NCBI GenBank assembly: GCA_013306675.1 | Contig: JABLUY010000030.1 | Location: forward strand, 138,149-202,148 | From: Thraustochytrium sp. TN22 | Lineage: Eukaryota > Sar > Bigyra > Thraustochytrida > Thraustochytriidae | Direction of reading: 5' to 3' | Length of the DNA stretch: 64,000 nucleotides | Shown: one piece after another, positions 20,468 through 32,700 of the stretch | Layout of the letters: each line of letters opens with the position of its first letter | Position numbering within the stretch: the stretch's first letter is position 1 | Made by a program: the position numbers and the translations under genes | The notes under the pieces: model-generated | Told to the model about the DNA's origin: nothing | Database searches by the model: none | Seen by the model: only the letters and a program-made list of their open reading frames with translations

Positions 20468-22378
20468 ATGCCGTCCAACCTGCGCGCTGGCGTGGCCATG
20501 GCCATCCTTGGCCTGGCCGCGGCGCAGACGACGGACTTCCGTGTCGTCCACATGAACGACTTCCATGCGCACATCGAGGGCGTCGACTCGTACAACGGCC
20601 CGTGCGACGAGGGCGACCTCTGCGATGGCGGCTGGGCGCGCATCTTCACGGCCGCCAAGGAGATGGTCAGCTCCGCCACCGGCGACGTGCTCTTCCTTGA
20701 GGACGGTGACCAGTTCATGGGCACCATCTGGGGCACCGTCTACGAGGGCGCCGAGGCCCCCATCTTCCTCAACAAGCTCTGTGACGACGGTACCGAGGGC
20801 GCGGGCTTCACGGCCTGCGTCGGCACGCTCGGCAACCACGAGTTCGACTACGGCTACCTGCAGCTGGCCAAGTACGCGCAGAACATCTCGTACCCGCTGG
20901 TCGTGGCCAACCTGGAGGACAACTGTGTCATCGGTGACGTCGAGGGCATGACCGAGGACGCCATGCTCGGCAACCAGCTGGCCAAGTACACCACGGTCAC
21001 GCTGGACGGCGAGACCATCGCGGTCACCGGCTACCTGACGGCTGAGACGCCCTCCATCTCCGCCGTGCCCTCGTGCGTGAGCATCACGGACGAGCAGACC
21101 GCCCTCGAGGCCGTCGTCGCGCAGATCCAGATCGATTACCCGGCGATCAACATCATCATCAACGTTGGCCACGGCGGCTACGATCTGGACAAGGTGCTGG
21201 CCTCCGGCATCTCGGAGCTCGACCTCCTCATCGGCGGCCACTCGCACACCTTCCTCGCGCCCGACGGCGCCTCCATGACGCGCTCCGACGGCAGCTCGCT
21301 CTCGCCCGAGGACTCCAGCAACGTCTACCCGACCGAGGAGATGGCCGCGGCGCCCGTGCTGCAGGCCTTCTACGCCGGCATCCTGCTCGGTGCCGTCGAC
21401 GTCAGCTTCGACGTGGACGGCGAGCTCCTCAACATCACGCAAGACCTCGTGGTGGTCGGCACCGACACCGCCGTTAACGACGGCGCCGATGTCCCGCAGT
21501 CCATCTCGCAGTACGCCAAGGACGCCAACATCGAGGCGCTCATCACCGAGATGTCTGGCCCCATTGCAGTCGCCCGCGCCACCGTCGTCGGCACCCTTCC
21601 CACCGCCCTCAACGGCGATCGCTCCGTCGTGCGCAACATGGAGGCGCCCATCGGCAACTTCATCTGCGACACGCTCATCGCGGCCGCCAACGAGCTTCCC
21701 GACTTCGAGTCCGACAACGTCGAGCTCTGCCTCATCAACGGCGGCGGCATCCGCGCCTCCTACACCGCCGGCGACGTCACGCTCGCCGACGTGTACTCCG
21801 TGCACCCCTTCGGCAACGTCATCTCTGTCGTCGAGCTCACCGGTGCGCAGGTCAAGCTCGCGCTCGAGAACGGTCTCTCCCGCGTTGGCGAGGGCAAGGG
21901 TGAGTTCCCGCAGGTTGGCGCCGGCATCAAGGTCGCTTACGACTCCTCCGTCGACCCGGCTTGCGCGGCCTCCTCCTCCAACCCGTGCGTCACTGGCGTG
22001 ACCCCCACGCGCGTGCAGTCCGTCAAGCTCAACGGCGTCGAGCTCGACGACTCCGCCACCTACAAGCTCGTGACCAACAACTTCATGGTCACTGGCGGTG
22101 ACTCCTACGTGGTCTTCACCGAGGGCGACGTCCTCTACCCGCTCGGCCCGACCCTGGCCGATGTCGTGGTCGCCCGCTTCGAGATGACCCTGGCCGACCC
22201 GGCCGTCCCGGTCAGCGCCACAACCGAGTGCCGCATCTACGACTCCTCCAACCCGGGCGACTGCTCCACCACCGCGCCCACCACGTCCCCCACCCCGGCG
22301 CCCGTCACCGACGCCGCTGGCGCTCTCCAGGCGAGCCTCCTCACGGTGCTCGCTGCGCTCGTCCTCCTTTTGCAGTGA
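20468..22378 (+). CDS. Ecto-5'-nucleotidase-like metallophosphoesterase
   Basis: Family members hydrolyse extracellular nucleoside 5'-monophosphates, or related nucleotides, for phosphate and nucleoside salvage. The 636-residue product opens with a weak signal peptide (AGVAMAILGLAAAQ). The calcineurin-like metal site is complete: VHMNDFHAH, EDGDQFMGT, GTLGNHEFDYG, INVGHGGYD and GGHSHTFL. The C-terminal substrate domain carries LCLINGGGIRASY, VHPFGNVISVVEL, NGLSRVG and NNFMVTGGDSY. A Thr/Pro-rich stalk and a terminal hydrophobic segment (ASLLTVLAALVLLLQ) ending at the stop suggest a GPI signal rather than a transmembrane anchor with a tail. The ATG at 20468 (CAACATG) was preferred over 20420, because it places the hydrophobic segment at the N-terminus. 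Confidence 0.94.
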   Translation: MPSNLRAGVAMAILGLAAAQTTDFRVVHMNDFHAHIEGVDSYNGPCDEGDLCDGGWARIFTAAKEMVSSATGDVLFLEDGDQFMGTIWGTVYEGAEAPIFLNKLCDDGTEGAGFTACVGTLGNHEFDYGYLQLAKYAQNISYPLVVANLEDNCVIGDVEGMTEDAMLGNQLAKYTTVTLDGETIAVTGYLTAETPSISAVPSCVSITDEQTALEAVVAQIQIDYPAINIIINVGHGGYDLDKVLASGISELDLLIGGHSHTFLAPDGASMTRSDGSSLSPEDSSNVYPTEEMAAAPVLQAFYAGILLGAVDVSFDVDGELLNITQDLVVVGTDTAVNDGADVPQSISQYAKDANIEALITEMSGPIAVARATVVGTLPTALNGDRSVVRNMEAPIGNFICDTLIAAANELPDFESDNVELCLINGGGIRASYTAGDVTLADVYSVHPFGNVISVVELTGAQVKLALENGLSRVGEGKGEFPQVGAGIKVAYDSSVDPACAASSSNPCVTGVTPTRVQSVKLNGVELDDSATYKLVTNNFMVTGGDSYVVFTEGDVLYPLGPTLADVVVARFEMTLADPAVPVSATTECRIYDSSNPGDCSTTAPTTSPTPAPVTDAAGALQASLLTVLAALVLLLQ

Positions 22379-22745
22379 ATACCTTGTTAGCCGGGAAAGG
22401 AACGCAGACATCATGTGTTTTCAGCTGAGCCTTGTTGATTGCTTTTACGTCATGGCCGCCCGACATGCCTTTTGCAACACATCCTTGACGACACGGCTCG
22501 AAGTCACCCTTTGATGATAACAATGGCGTATTGGTGCGTCGCGACGTCATGCTGTCGTCCGTATTGCCGCAGTAGGGCCAAGCGCCGACGGCATGCCAGT
22601 GAAAGCGCCCTTGCACTGGCATTCCGAGTCTGCCACCATGTTGTGTGTCAGCCGTGACCTCCTCCTTTTGCAATCGGAGTCCGAGTCACTGGCACTGGCA
22701 GTGCGTGCACTGCACAACAGACTGCAAAAACCGCTTTCCCCCACC
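22379..22745. promoter_or_regulatory. Nucleotidase 3' UTR and transporter promoter region
   Basis: This 367-bp gap between two co-oriented genes is less GC-rich. It contains four CACTGGCA octamers (22594 reverse, 22614, 22687, 22693), the densest cluster in the window, within 150 bp of the transporter ATG. Confidence 0.4.
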
Positions 22746-23753
22746 ATGGCCATGGTGGGGCTGCGCGTGTGGCTGGCCTTGTACGTGCTGAGCGGCGTGG
22801 CGCACCCGCTGCTCATGAACGAGGCCAAGTACCTGGGCGCGACCTCGGACTGGCCGCCGACGCTGCTGCCGGTGCTGGCGCATGCCCTGGGCATGGCGGC
22901 CGTGAAGCAGCTGGCGCTGGCCGTGACCGGAGGCCGGCACGAGGGCGCCAAGGAGGGCGCCTACGCGCAGCTGCCGCCGCGCCTGCTGGCCGTCGCCACG
23001 CTCATCGACCTGTCCAGCGGCGCGCTCACCACGAGCGGCCTGCTGCTTGTCGGCTCCGGCGTCTATGTCGTCATCTATGCCAGCACGCCGGCCTGGACGG
23101 CGCTCATCTCCTGGCTGCTCGGCCAGCGCCTCGTGCTTGGCCAGTGGCTCGGTATCGCGCTCGTCACGCTCGGCCTGCTCGTCAACGGCCTCGGCGTGCT
23201 CGACAACACGCGCGAGCTCTCCGACCGCGAAACCGCGCACGTTGTGCTGGGCGTCATCTGCGTGCTGCTCGGCACCGTGCTGCACGGCGCCGCCTACGTC
23301 TACAACGAGCGCGCCATCAAGCATGCTGGCGTCTCACCCTTTGACCTCTGCGCGCAAATGGGCTCCATCGAGGCCGCCGTCATCGCCGCCTGGAACCTCG
23401 CGCTCCTGCCCTTTTTTGACATGGACGCCCTCTACCTCGCCGAGATTCGCGCGCGCTCCGCCACCTTCTTCGACGTCTTCGCCACCTACGGCGCGCTCAT
23501 CGCCGTCGATGCGGCGCACGCGCTTGCCTTCTTTGCCATGCTCGGCCAGCTCGGCGCCGTCACCACGGGCGTCGTCAAGGCCATGCTCGCTGTCTCCGTC
23601 GTCGCGCTCTCCTCGCTCTTCTTTTGCTCCGAGCAGGTTACGCAGTGTTTCACCGCCACCAAGGCCGCTGCGCTCCTCGTTGTGCTCTTTGGCAGCGCCG
23701 TCTTTCGCATGGCCTCGGCGCAGATCTCCGACGCGCAGCGCGCCAAGCCATGA
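22746..23753 (+). CDS. DMT-superfamily (EamA/nucleotide-sugar-transporter-like) permease
   Basis: This is a polytopic membrane transporter of 335 residues with about ten hydrophobic helices, the usual DMT fold. Segments such as LRVWLALYVLSGVAHPLLM, WLGIALVTLGLLVNGLGVL and VVLGVICVLLGTVLHGAAYVYNE match the pattern of nucleotide-sugar or triose-phosphate-type carriers. Helix four contains the typical SGVYVVIYASTPAWTALISW stretch and helix nine has VVKAMLAVSVVALSSLFF. Substrate cannot be read from sequence; a UDP-sugar or similar Golgi/ER substrate is possible. The ATG at 22746 sits in a perfect CCACCATGG, favoured over 22593. An AATAAA polyadenylation signal lies 5 bp after the stop codon. Confidence 0.85.
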   Translation: MAMVGLRVWLALYVLSGVAHPLLMNEAKYLGATSDWPPTLLPVLAHALGMAAVKQLALAVTGGRHEGAKEGAYAQLPPRLLAVATLIDLSSGALTTSGLLLVGSGVYVVIYASTPAWTALISWLLGQRLVLGQWLGIALVTLGLLVNGLGVLDNTRELSDRETAHVVLGVICVLLGTVLHGAAYVYNERAIKHAGVSPFDLCAQMGSIEAAVIAAWNLALLPFFDMDALYLAEIRARSATFFDVFATYGALIAVDAAHALAFFAMLGQLGAVTTGVVKAMLAVSVVALSSLFFCSEQVTQCFTATKAAALLVVLFGSAVFRMASAQISDAQRAKP

Positions 23754-23757
23754 ACTC

Positions 23758-23763
23758 AATAAA
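23758..23763 (+). terminator. AATAAA polyadenylation signal of the transporter gene
   Basis: AATAAA lies 5 bp past the stop. The end of the convergent giant gene is only 35 bp further on, so the two 3' UTRs almost certainly overlap. Confidence 0.6.
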
Positions 23764-23797
23764 CATAAACATTGCCTGTAGACTATCCATCTCTTCT

Positions 23798-26700
23798 TCA
23801 TGGGGTGCTATCCTCCGCCTCCTCCTCTTCGTCGTCGCCGCTCGCCGCGGTCAAATATGAGATCGACGAAGACGACGAGGAGCGCGCCGTCGTGGGCGCC
23901 GAGCTCGTCTCGGCGCCCGAGCTCGTCTCGGCGCCCGAGCTTGTCTCGGCACCCGAACGACTCGAGTGCGCCGTGGAAAAGTGGTCTTGCAGGGCGGTGC
24001 GCGAGTTGCGAAGCGTACGTGTGTTGCGGACTCGCTTCCACAGCGGCTCACGACCCCACGGCTTGCCGCTCCAGAGGTTGCGTCGCAACAAAATCGGGTA
24101 GTCGTCCAGCTGCAGGAAACCGACGTCCTGCGCGGCCACCTTGGTGCCGTGCGCCTGCAGCTCAATGCGGACCGCATGGTCGAATGCGCGGTACCGCAGA
24201 GCCATCCCAGGCACCCAGATGCCCAGGTCCGCCACGTACAGCTCCACGGCCCAGCGGATCGTCTGCTCCGGGCACGGTCGCCGCAGCCGCTGCAGGAGCG
24301 CCATGGGCCGCCGCGGGCCCACCATGCGCCGAAAGTCCGCCAGGTTGATCTTGCCGTCCGCGTCGCTGTCCACCGCCTCAATAAAGGCCAAGATGGCCTC
24401 GTGCGTCGGCAAAATCTGTGTCATCTCCAGCGCCTCCAACGCACGCGCGAACTCCTCCGCGTCCACCAGGCCCGTGCGGTCCTGGTCAAACACGCGAAAG
24501 GCCTTCTCCAGATCAAAGCCCTCCGGCCGCACCTCTGGGTTCGCATACTCTAAAATGCGGAACCGCAGCTCCGCAAGCGCCTGCCGCAGCGCCTCGTCCT
24601 GCAGCAGCGGCCCGCGCCCGGTCGGCCAGAGCTCCTCCTCCTCGTCCGAGTCCACCAGCTCCGCCAGCAGCCGGTTGCGTTCGCGCGGCGACAGCGCCTG
24701 CCTCGTCGCCGCTTCCCTCTCGGCCTCCTCACCGTCAATAGCATCAGGCTCCGTGGCCGCCGCTTGCTTCAGCCCCCTTTCGGTCCCGTTCGCAGCGGCA
24801 TCGTCATCATTGTCGTCGTCGTCGTCGTCGTCGTCGTCGAGGTCCTTGGCCTCGGTCCCTGCGTCCTCCTCCATGCGGCGAAGGAAGCGAGGCACGCTCA
24901 CCACGCCCACCTCGCTATCCTCGGGCGCCAGGCCCGCCCACTCGATCTCCTGCATCATCTCCGGCACCAAACCTGTATCCTCCAAATAGTCGCAGAGCAT
25001 GGCCTCCACGGCCTCGCGTGCAACACGAGGCTCCTGGTTCTTCTCCTCGTTGTCTTGGCTCAGTGCGCGCAGCTTGGCGCGCACGAAGAGCAGGCCGCCC
25101 TGGCGCGCCCGCAAGGCCCCTGCGACCCAGGTCAGCACGTCCGTCTCGCGAGGCTCGCAGAGCGACTCCCACACGGCGAGCGGGATCGGGTCCGGCAACA
25201 GCCGCACAAAGATGTCCAGCAGGTCCTCGGCCTCCTCGTTGTCCAGGACGCCCTCCTCCTCGCGCAGGTAGGCGGCGCACGCAAAGCGCCGGCGCAGCAC
25301 GTCTAGGAGCGCGCCGCGCGGCATGGCCTCCTCGAAGCCGTGCCGCAGAAACAGCCGCCGAGCGTCGCCCGCCTGCCGCACGCCGGCGCGCACATGCGCC
25401 AGCAGCCCTGTGAGCATGCGGCTCGTCTCCTCGAACGGCGAGAGCATCTTGCTCACACGCTCGAACATGCCGTCCGAGGTCACTTCCACCCGCACGTAGA
25501 GCCGCAGCACGCTCTTGCACTCCTGTACGGAGAACCAACCCAGCAAGCCGCTGCCCACGCGCACGCGGATCTGCAACCCGCCGGTGCGCCGCTCCACGAG
25601 CCGCCACGCGTCCACCTCCACCGCCTCCACGGTCTCAGACGAGGTCACCAGCTGCCCGAGCCAGCGCACGCGCCGAAACCGCGCTGCCGCGCCCCCAGGG
25701 CCCTCGTTGCCGCCGCCGCCGCCGCCAGAGCCAGAGCCAGGCCCCGTGCCGCAGGCGTCCTCCAGGTACACGCGCTGCGCGAAGACCCTGCTCTTGGCGG
25801 GCGGCATCCAGGCGGCGCGCCGCAGCGCCTCGGCGGCGCGCTCGCCCGTCTCCACCTCGCTCAACTCCACGCGCATAACGCTGGGCGCGTCCGCCTCGCT
25901 CTTGTTGCCAATCATCAGCACTGCATACAGGTCCGCCTTCTTGCACATGGCGCGTGCCGGCACGTGCTCGTAGCCGTGGCCCGCCGTCACCTTGCGCTTC
26001 TTGGCAAACTTTAGCCGCGCCGACAGCTGGTACGTGACGCCGTTCCACCGCGCCGTCAGCGTTGCTTCCTGGCCGTCCACGCGCTCCACGCGCAGGCCGC
26101 CCTCGGCCAGCACCGCGCGTCGCAGCCCGTACAGGTCCAGCTCGGCGCTCGCCAGCGCCAGCGAGCGCACCTGCTTCTGCACCGCGTCGCGCTCGGCCGC
26201 GATTTTGGACTGCGACTCGTGCGCCAAGTCCGCCTCCAGCGCCTCCAGCTCCAGAGCGCGCGTGAACACCCGTGTCGTGGTGCGCGCCTGCGTCTGTACC
26301 CACGCGTACGAGTACGTCGCGCTCGCCTGCAGGTACCGAAAGCTCTTGAAGCGGACGCCACGCGCGGCGCTCTTGGCCGGCCTGTTCTTGGCCGGCTCCG
26401 GGTCCGCCTGGAGGACCGCCGCGAGGCTAGACGCCACGTGCTCGCTCGTGTGCACCGGATGCAGCCGCACCACGGCCGCGGCGATCTCCTGCGCGGCGCC
26501 GAGCAGGAGCGCCTCGTCGTTCACCACGAGAAGCTTGCGAACCACGGCGTCGAAGCTGGTTTGGCCCCGCGCCCGCGAAAAGACACCCACGCCAAGGTCC
26601 TCCGCGGCTTCCGACACACCGAAGCTCCGCAGCACGCGAATGAGCGCTCCCAGCCGGCCCTCCACATCAATGTGCACGGTGGTCGCCGCGGCCTCGACCA

Positions 26701-29700
26701 AGAGGCCATACACGGGCGGGCGCCGTCCGCCACCCTGGTAGTCGTTGTCGAAATCGTCGTCCTCGTCGTCGCCGGCGCCCGCAACGAACGCCTGCATGCG
26801 CAGCACCTCGTCCGCCAGCCGGGGCACGTCCACGGTGAGGCGCGCCGCGATGCCCACGCGGAACGGGGCCTGCACGGCGCGCACGATGGCCTCGTGCTCG
26901 CGCTGCGCCACGCGCCGGCCTGCAGACCGCAGCAGAAAGCCGCGGGCGCACGCCTGCACGCGCAAGACGGCCGTCAGACGCCGCGCTCGTCGTCGGGCCA
27001 GGACGTCGTGCCTCTGCATGTAGCCGCGGGCGGCGGCCTGGATGGCCACGGCGCCCCGGTGCTCCTGGCGCAGGCGTTCCTGGCGCCTACGCTCCACGAG
27101 CTGCAGCCTCGCCCTGCGCCTGCGTGCCTGCCGACCACGCACCACGCGCTGCACGGCCACGGCGCCTGCACGCTGTGCGGCCTCCACGGCGCGCTGCTCG
27201 CGCACTGCGTCCATCTCGCGCCTCGCGCACACGAGGGCCGCGCGCCGCGCCACGGCGCGCTGCACGGTCGTCGCGCTGCGGTCCACGTGCGCCTGGTGCG
27301 CCGCGAGCTTGGCCAGCACCTTGAGCAGCACCGGGTCGTCCGCCGCGCCTGCGGGCCGCTCCGCGTCCCACACCATGCGCACGTCGTCGCGCCCCAGACG
27401 CAGCGCCTGGCCCGACGCGCCCAGGAGCACCTCGTCCATCTCGTCGTAGCACGTGATGGTCACCTCCCCGAGGCGGCCCTGCTCGCTCTGCACGAGCGCG
27501 CGCCACCGCACGTCGTGCAGCGTTGCGTGCAGGCCGGCATCGCTGCTGTGCCGCAAGACGCCGCCGCCCTCGTTCGTGGCGCCCTCCGCGACGGCGCGCA
27601 GGCGGCCCAGCTTGCGCTCGAGCGCCGCCCGCGCCGCGCCACGGGGCCGGGCGTCGCCACGTGGTGCGCGCAGCCGCAGCGACTGCAGCACGCTCTCGAG
27701 CGCCGCCTGCTTCCTGTAGATGAAGCGTTCCACGTGCTGCACGAATTCCTCGGCGCTCGCGCGGCCGTCCTTGTCGGCGTCCAGCATCGCGAAGACTGCC
27801 GAGGCCGCCGAGGCGTCCGCCACGCCCAGCTCGCGCAGCCCGACGCCGAATTCGAAGCGGTCGATCGAGGTGCGGCCCTCGCCGCCGGCCAGCAGCGCAA
27901 AGAGCCTCCGCGCCGCCGCGCGCGTGGTGTGCACCGAGCCGCCCTGCGCCTCGCGCTGCACAAGGTCCACCACGCGCTGCAGCACCAGGTCGTTGGCGCG
28001 GCCCACCGCGCCGTCGTCTGCCGCGCCGCCGGACACCGCCATGCGCGCCACCACGCTCGCGGCGGGGACCTCGCCGTCCGCGACGAGGTTGTCGAAGCGC
28101 TCGCGCAGGCGCTCCTCGAAGCGCAGCGACCAAGGTCGCGAGACCGCGGCCGCGACAGCCTCGCTAAAAGCGCGCAGCTCCATGCTCTTGGGCCACGGCG
28201 CGCTCGCGCTGGCGCTGGCGCTGGCCGCGGTAGCAAAGTCGGCCATCGCCACGTCGAAGTCGCGCTCCTCCAGCGCCAGCGCCTTGAGCCAGGACCGCCG
28301 CACCACCTCCTCGCTCGCAAGTCTGCCCGTGGCCGCCTCGAGCGCGCCTTTTGCGTCCTCCACGCTGCTGCGCGTCGAGAGCGCCGGAAGCGCCGCCCAG
28401 GCCGTCACCAGGGCATCGGCCTCGCGGCCCTCCTCGGAGCGCGCGCTGTTGCCTGCCTCGCTGTCCTTGGCAAAGAACGCCGCAAATCGCTTGCGCGTGC
28501 AAGGAGCGCGGTTGTGCGGAACGAGCGCCTTGGCCAGCGAGCGGACCGCGCCCAGGCGGTCGTCTGCAGTGCTGTGGATACCCAGCAGCTCGCGCATGCT
28601 GCCCTCGAACTCATCGGCGTCCACGCGGCCATTCCCGTCCATGTCAAAAAGGTCAAAGACCTCGTCCGGGCTCGCCGCCTCCGCCACCACCTCGCGCAGC
28701 GTCTCCATGACGTACGCCTCACCGCCCAGAGCATCCTTCGCGGGAAGCTCGTCTTGGCCGACCACGGTCGCCTGGCGGGCTCGCTCGCGCTGCAGGTGCG
28801 CGTCCTCGTTCGCGCCCAAGTGCTGCACGACCGTCGCGAGGCCGTCGAGCTGCGTCGCGGCGCTCACGAGCGTCGAGTGCGGCGCGAGCGCGCCCAGCGC
28901 CCGCAGCATGCGCGCGTTGCGCGCGTATTCGGCCGGCCGCCTGCCCATGTCGTCCACGGCGTCCAGGTCCGCCCCGGCCTGCACGAGCGCCTCGGCCGCG
29001 CCGGCGCGCCGCGCCTGCACGGCCAGGTGCAAGGCCGACCGGCCGCGCGTGTCGCGCGCCTCGAGCAGGCGCGGCCGCTCCTGCAGCAGCGTCTCCATCT
29101 GCTCGCGCGAGACGGCCTCAGCCGCCTCGCTCAAGAGGGCCAGGTCGCTCACCTCGTGCGCCAAGGCGGCCGGGTCGGCGCGCGCGTCCAGGATTTTGGG
29201 CTGGAAGCGGAGCGCGGCCTCCACGCGCGCGACGCGCGAGGCGGAGACCTGGTCCGTGCCCACGCGCCGCACGCGCAGCCGCAGGCGGCCCTGCGGCTCC
29301 AGCGGCTGCCAGCTCGAGACCCAGTCCGCGTCCACGCCCTCGAGCGCGAGCTTTCCGCAGCCGATGGGCGGCTCGTGCGCGGCGCCCCAGAGCTGCAGGG
29401 CGAGCGCAACCTCGGGCGGCCCGACCACCTCGTGCGCGGGCCACGTCAGCCGCAGCTCGTTCGCCTCGGCGGACGTCCACCGAGCGTGCGCGCCGTCGCT
29501 CCACGTCCTGGCTGTCTCGCCGCAGCCCGCCGCGTGCGCCGCGCCCCACGGCAAAAGCTCGCAGCGCACGCGCGGCTTGGTCGCGACGCCGCCCAGGTCG
29601 CGCGCCTCGAGCACGACCACCTCGAGGTGGCCGCCCTCGGCCCACGCGGCGGCCTTGGGACTCTGCAGCTCACGGCTGTTTCCCGCCTCCTTTTGCAGGG

Positions 29701-32700
29701 AGACGGGGCCCAGGAGGACGGCGCCGCTGCGCGCCGGGTCGTCGCGTACGGTGTCGGCCCACGCCTTGACAAGCACGGCTGTGTGGCCATCCGCGCTGCG
29801 CGCCCAGCGCGTGAGCTTGGGCTGCGAGAGCGCCTCATCCAGGCGCACCTCCACGTCCACCCCGGCGCTGCCGTTCGCGAGCTCCACACGCAGGCTGACA
29901 GCATCACCAGCGCCCCAGTCCCAGCCCGGCAGCGCAAAGCCTTCGTTCCACTCGACGCGCCCATTTTCGCCTACCAGCCGCGCCTCCGTCCCGCGCTTGT
30001 TGCCCTGCACGCGGCCGCCGCTCTGCACCAACTGCACGCGCGCCTCGTCGCCAGCCGCGGCGTTCTCCAGCTTGCCGCGCACCACCAGCACGTGCAGCCC
30101 AGCAGCCCTCTTTGCGCGGAGACCGCCGGCGAGCCTGTGCTCCCGCGTCTCGTGAAGAGCGAGCAGCGCGGGACCGTCCAGCTCGTAGTTGCCGACGAGG
30201 TCGTCGGCCTCATGGACCTGCACGGCAAAGGTGCCGCCGTCGCGCGCCGCCTTCGTCACAGGGAAGCGCAAAACGCCAAAGTTCGGCTCGCCGCCCTGGT
30301 GCTGCGCCGCCACGGACCGCGCCAGCTCGCGGCCCTCGTAACTGATCGTGCAAAAGGTGCTCATGGACGGCAGCGGCGCACCGCCCACGGCGGCCACGAG
30401 CCCCGTGGCGCGCACCGGCAACGCCAGCACGCCGAGAACCTGCCGGTCGCGACGAATCGCGTGGCCGCGATACGTGGACGCGATGGCCGTCGCGGCGCGC
30501 TCGCGCGAGACGGCCTCGAGCACGTCCTCTTCCAAGTCCATCCGCACCTGCACCGCCACGCCTTGGTGCACCTGCTGCGGAGCCACCTCGGCCAGGTCCA
30601 GGCGAACGACCTCGCCGAGCGGCTCGCGCAGCGCGGCGTCTGCGAAGGTCTGCGCGACGATCTCAACGCCGCCCCCGCGCACGTCGTGACCTGGAAAGAG
30701 CAGCACGGCGGAGGTCCTGCGTGCCGTCTCGCAGTTCTGCACGTGGGCCATGTCTCGGTCGCGGTCGACAAAGGCCGGCAATGCGAAGGCGCCATTCACG
30801 GAGACGCGCAGGTGCGCCCTCATCGGCTCATCCAGGGCGACGTCCACCTTGACGCGGCCCTGGCCCTCGCGCGGCAGCGGCAGCTCGCGGGCGTGGAAGC
30901 GGCCCTCGAGCGCCACCCCCGGCCGTCGCAGCAGGTCCTCCAGGGCACAGTCCATGCGCAGAAAGGTGGTACGGCGTGGGTCCCGCGGCACAAGGTCGAG
31001 GTGCAGGACGCCGACGACATCATCCTCGGGCGCCTGCGGCGGCACAGGCACACGCGCGACGAGGCCGTTGTCCTCTTCATGGTCGTCGCCGCCGCCTGAA
31101 GCGCAGTTCAGGGCGGTGCCGTCCGGGAGGAAGGCCCGCAGCGAGTGCGAGGCAAGGAGCGGCGTCGTCACGTGCAGGACGCCGCCCGTGCGCAGCACAT
31201 CGACGCGCGCGAGCAGGTCCTTTTGCACGATCTGCGCAGCGGCGCGGCGGGCGAGTTCGGCGAGCGTTTCATTCGTTGTCTCGACGGGCTCGAGCAAGAA
31301 GGCCCTGGCGATGGGCGAGGTCCGCAGGAGAGCGTCCACGTCGGCCAGGTCGGGCCCGTCCCTCGTGCGCAGGGCGTCCAGCCGCGCGCGCAGCGCCGCC
31401 AACAGCGCAACCTTGCGTGCGTCCTGCTCGAGCCGCAGCTGCACGTGGCTCAGCACCATGGTGTCGTCGCAGTCCTCCTCAGCGCCATGGCGCACGAAGC
31501 GGCCCACGAGGTCTTCGGGCGCCAGGGAGTCTTCCAAAATGGCCGTCAGCAGCGTGCTGGCCGTCAGGTCGAGCGCGGCGAGTGGGCCGACTGCGGCGCC
31601 GTCCTCCTTGGAGCTCTTGGCGTTGCTCACGGCGCGCAGCAGACGCTCCTTGTGCGCCGTGACTGGGAGCGCGTCCGCGAAAGCCAGGACGACGCGCTCG
31701 CGCGTCGCCTGCGCCTGCAGTCTGGTCTTGCGCCTGCGATCCGCGCGGAGGTTGGCATCGCGAAGGCGCTTAACGAGCGCCTCGGGCGGGTCGTCGCGTG
31801 TACCGGCGAGGTTATGCGCATAGAGGACGTCGGCGGCGCTTGCGAGGTCGAGCTTGCGGTCGAGGGCGCGAGCGCCGAGCGCGCCGGCCAGCTCACGGCG
31901 CTTGGCCTCCAGGCCGGCGTCCGTCTGCTCGACCTCGCGGCGGCGGGCTGCCCCCTTGCGCCGGGCCTCGCGCACGGCGTCGGCGGCGGCGTCCAGGTCT
32001 GCCGGCGTGGCGAGCGTGTCGCGCCGGAGCGCGGCGAGCGCCCGGGCGCCCTCGGCGGCGCTCAGGTCTGGGACGCGCTCCGTGAGCTGCGCCAAGACCA
32101 TCTCCGCAAGACGCTGGTCCGCGGCCGCCAGCTCGCGCAGAATGGTCGCGGCGTCCTTGCCGCTTGGCGCGAGGCCGCCCACGAGCTCGCGCACGAGGCC
32201 GCTGGCGTGCGGGCGCTCGCGTAGCGCGCCAGCGAGCCGCGTGGCCATTCGCAGGAGGTCGTCGTAGGTGGCAGGCACGAATTTGCGGCTGCGGGCGACG
32301 GCCAGCATGCGCTCCTGCACGTCGCGGTAGGCGTCCACGAGCGCATCGGTGGGCAGGCCGGCGGCCTGGGCCGCCAGCGCGTCGAGGTTCTCAAGCGAGC
32401 GCGGCTGCTTCGGGGCATCGAGCGCCTCGGGTGCCGTGCGAAGGGCTTGTGGCATGGCGCGCAAGAGCGCTTCGGACGCCTCGGCGAGCTGCAAGGCGTC
32501 CTGGAACGCGCGCGCGCGGACCGAGGCGGCGCGCGCCAGGTCTTCGTGCGACGGCCCGCTGGCGGCGTCAGGGACGACGTCCAGGACGACCGAGGCGCTC
32601 GCGTACGCGAGCACCTGCGTCCGCACCGTGACGGTGGCGGACGGGCCGGCGCCCGTACCTGTGAGCTGCACAGTCTCCTCGCAGAGGTCGCCGCTGCACT

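Noticed and set aside
20249-22414. 721-codon minus-strand frame over the 5'-nucleotidase
   Set aside because: Same antisense effect; the sense strand carries all catalytic motifs.
26219-31099. 1626-codon plus-strand open frame antisense to the giant C2 gene
   Set aside because: Its translation is His/Arg/Ala/Leu-rich without domains, and it is explained by G/C-ending codons of the sense gene leaving few stop triplets on the other strand.
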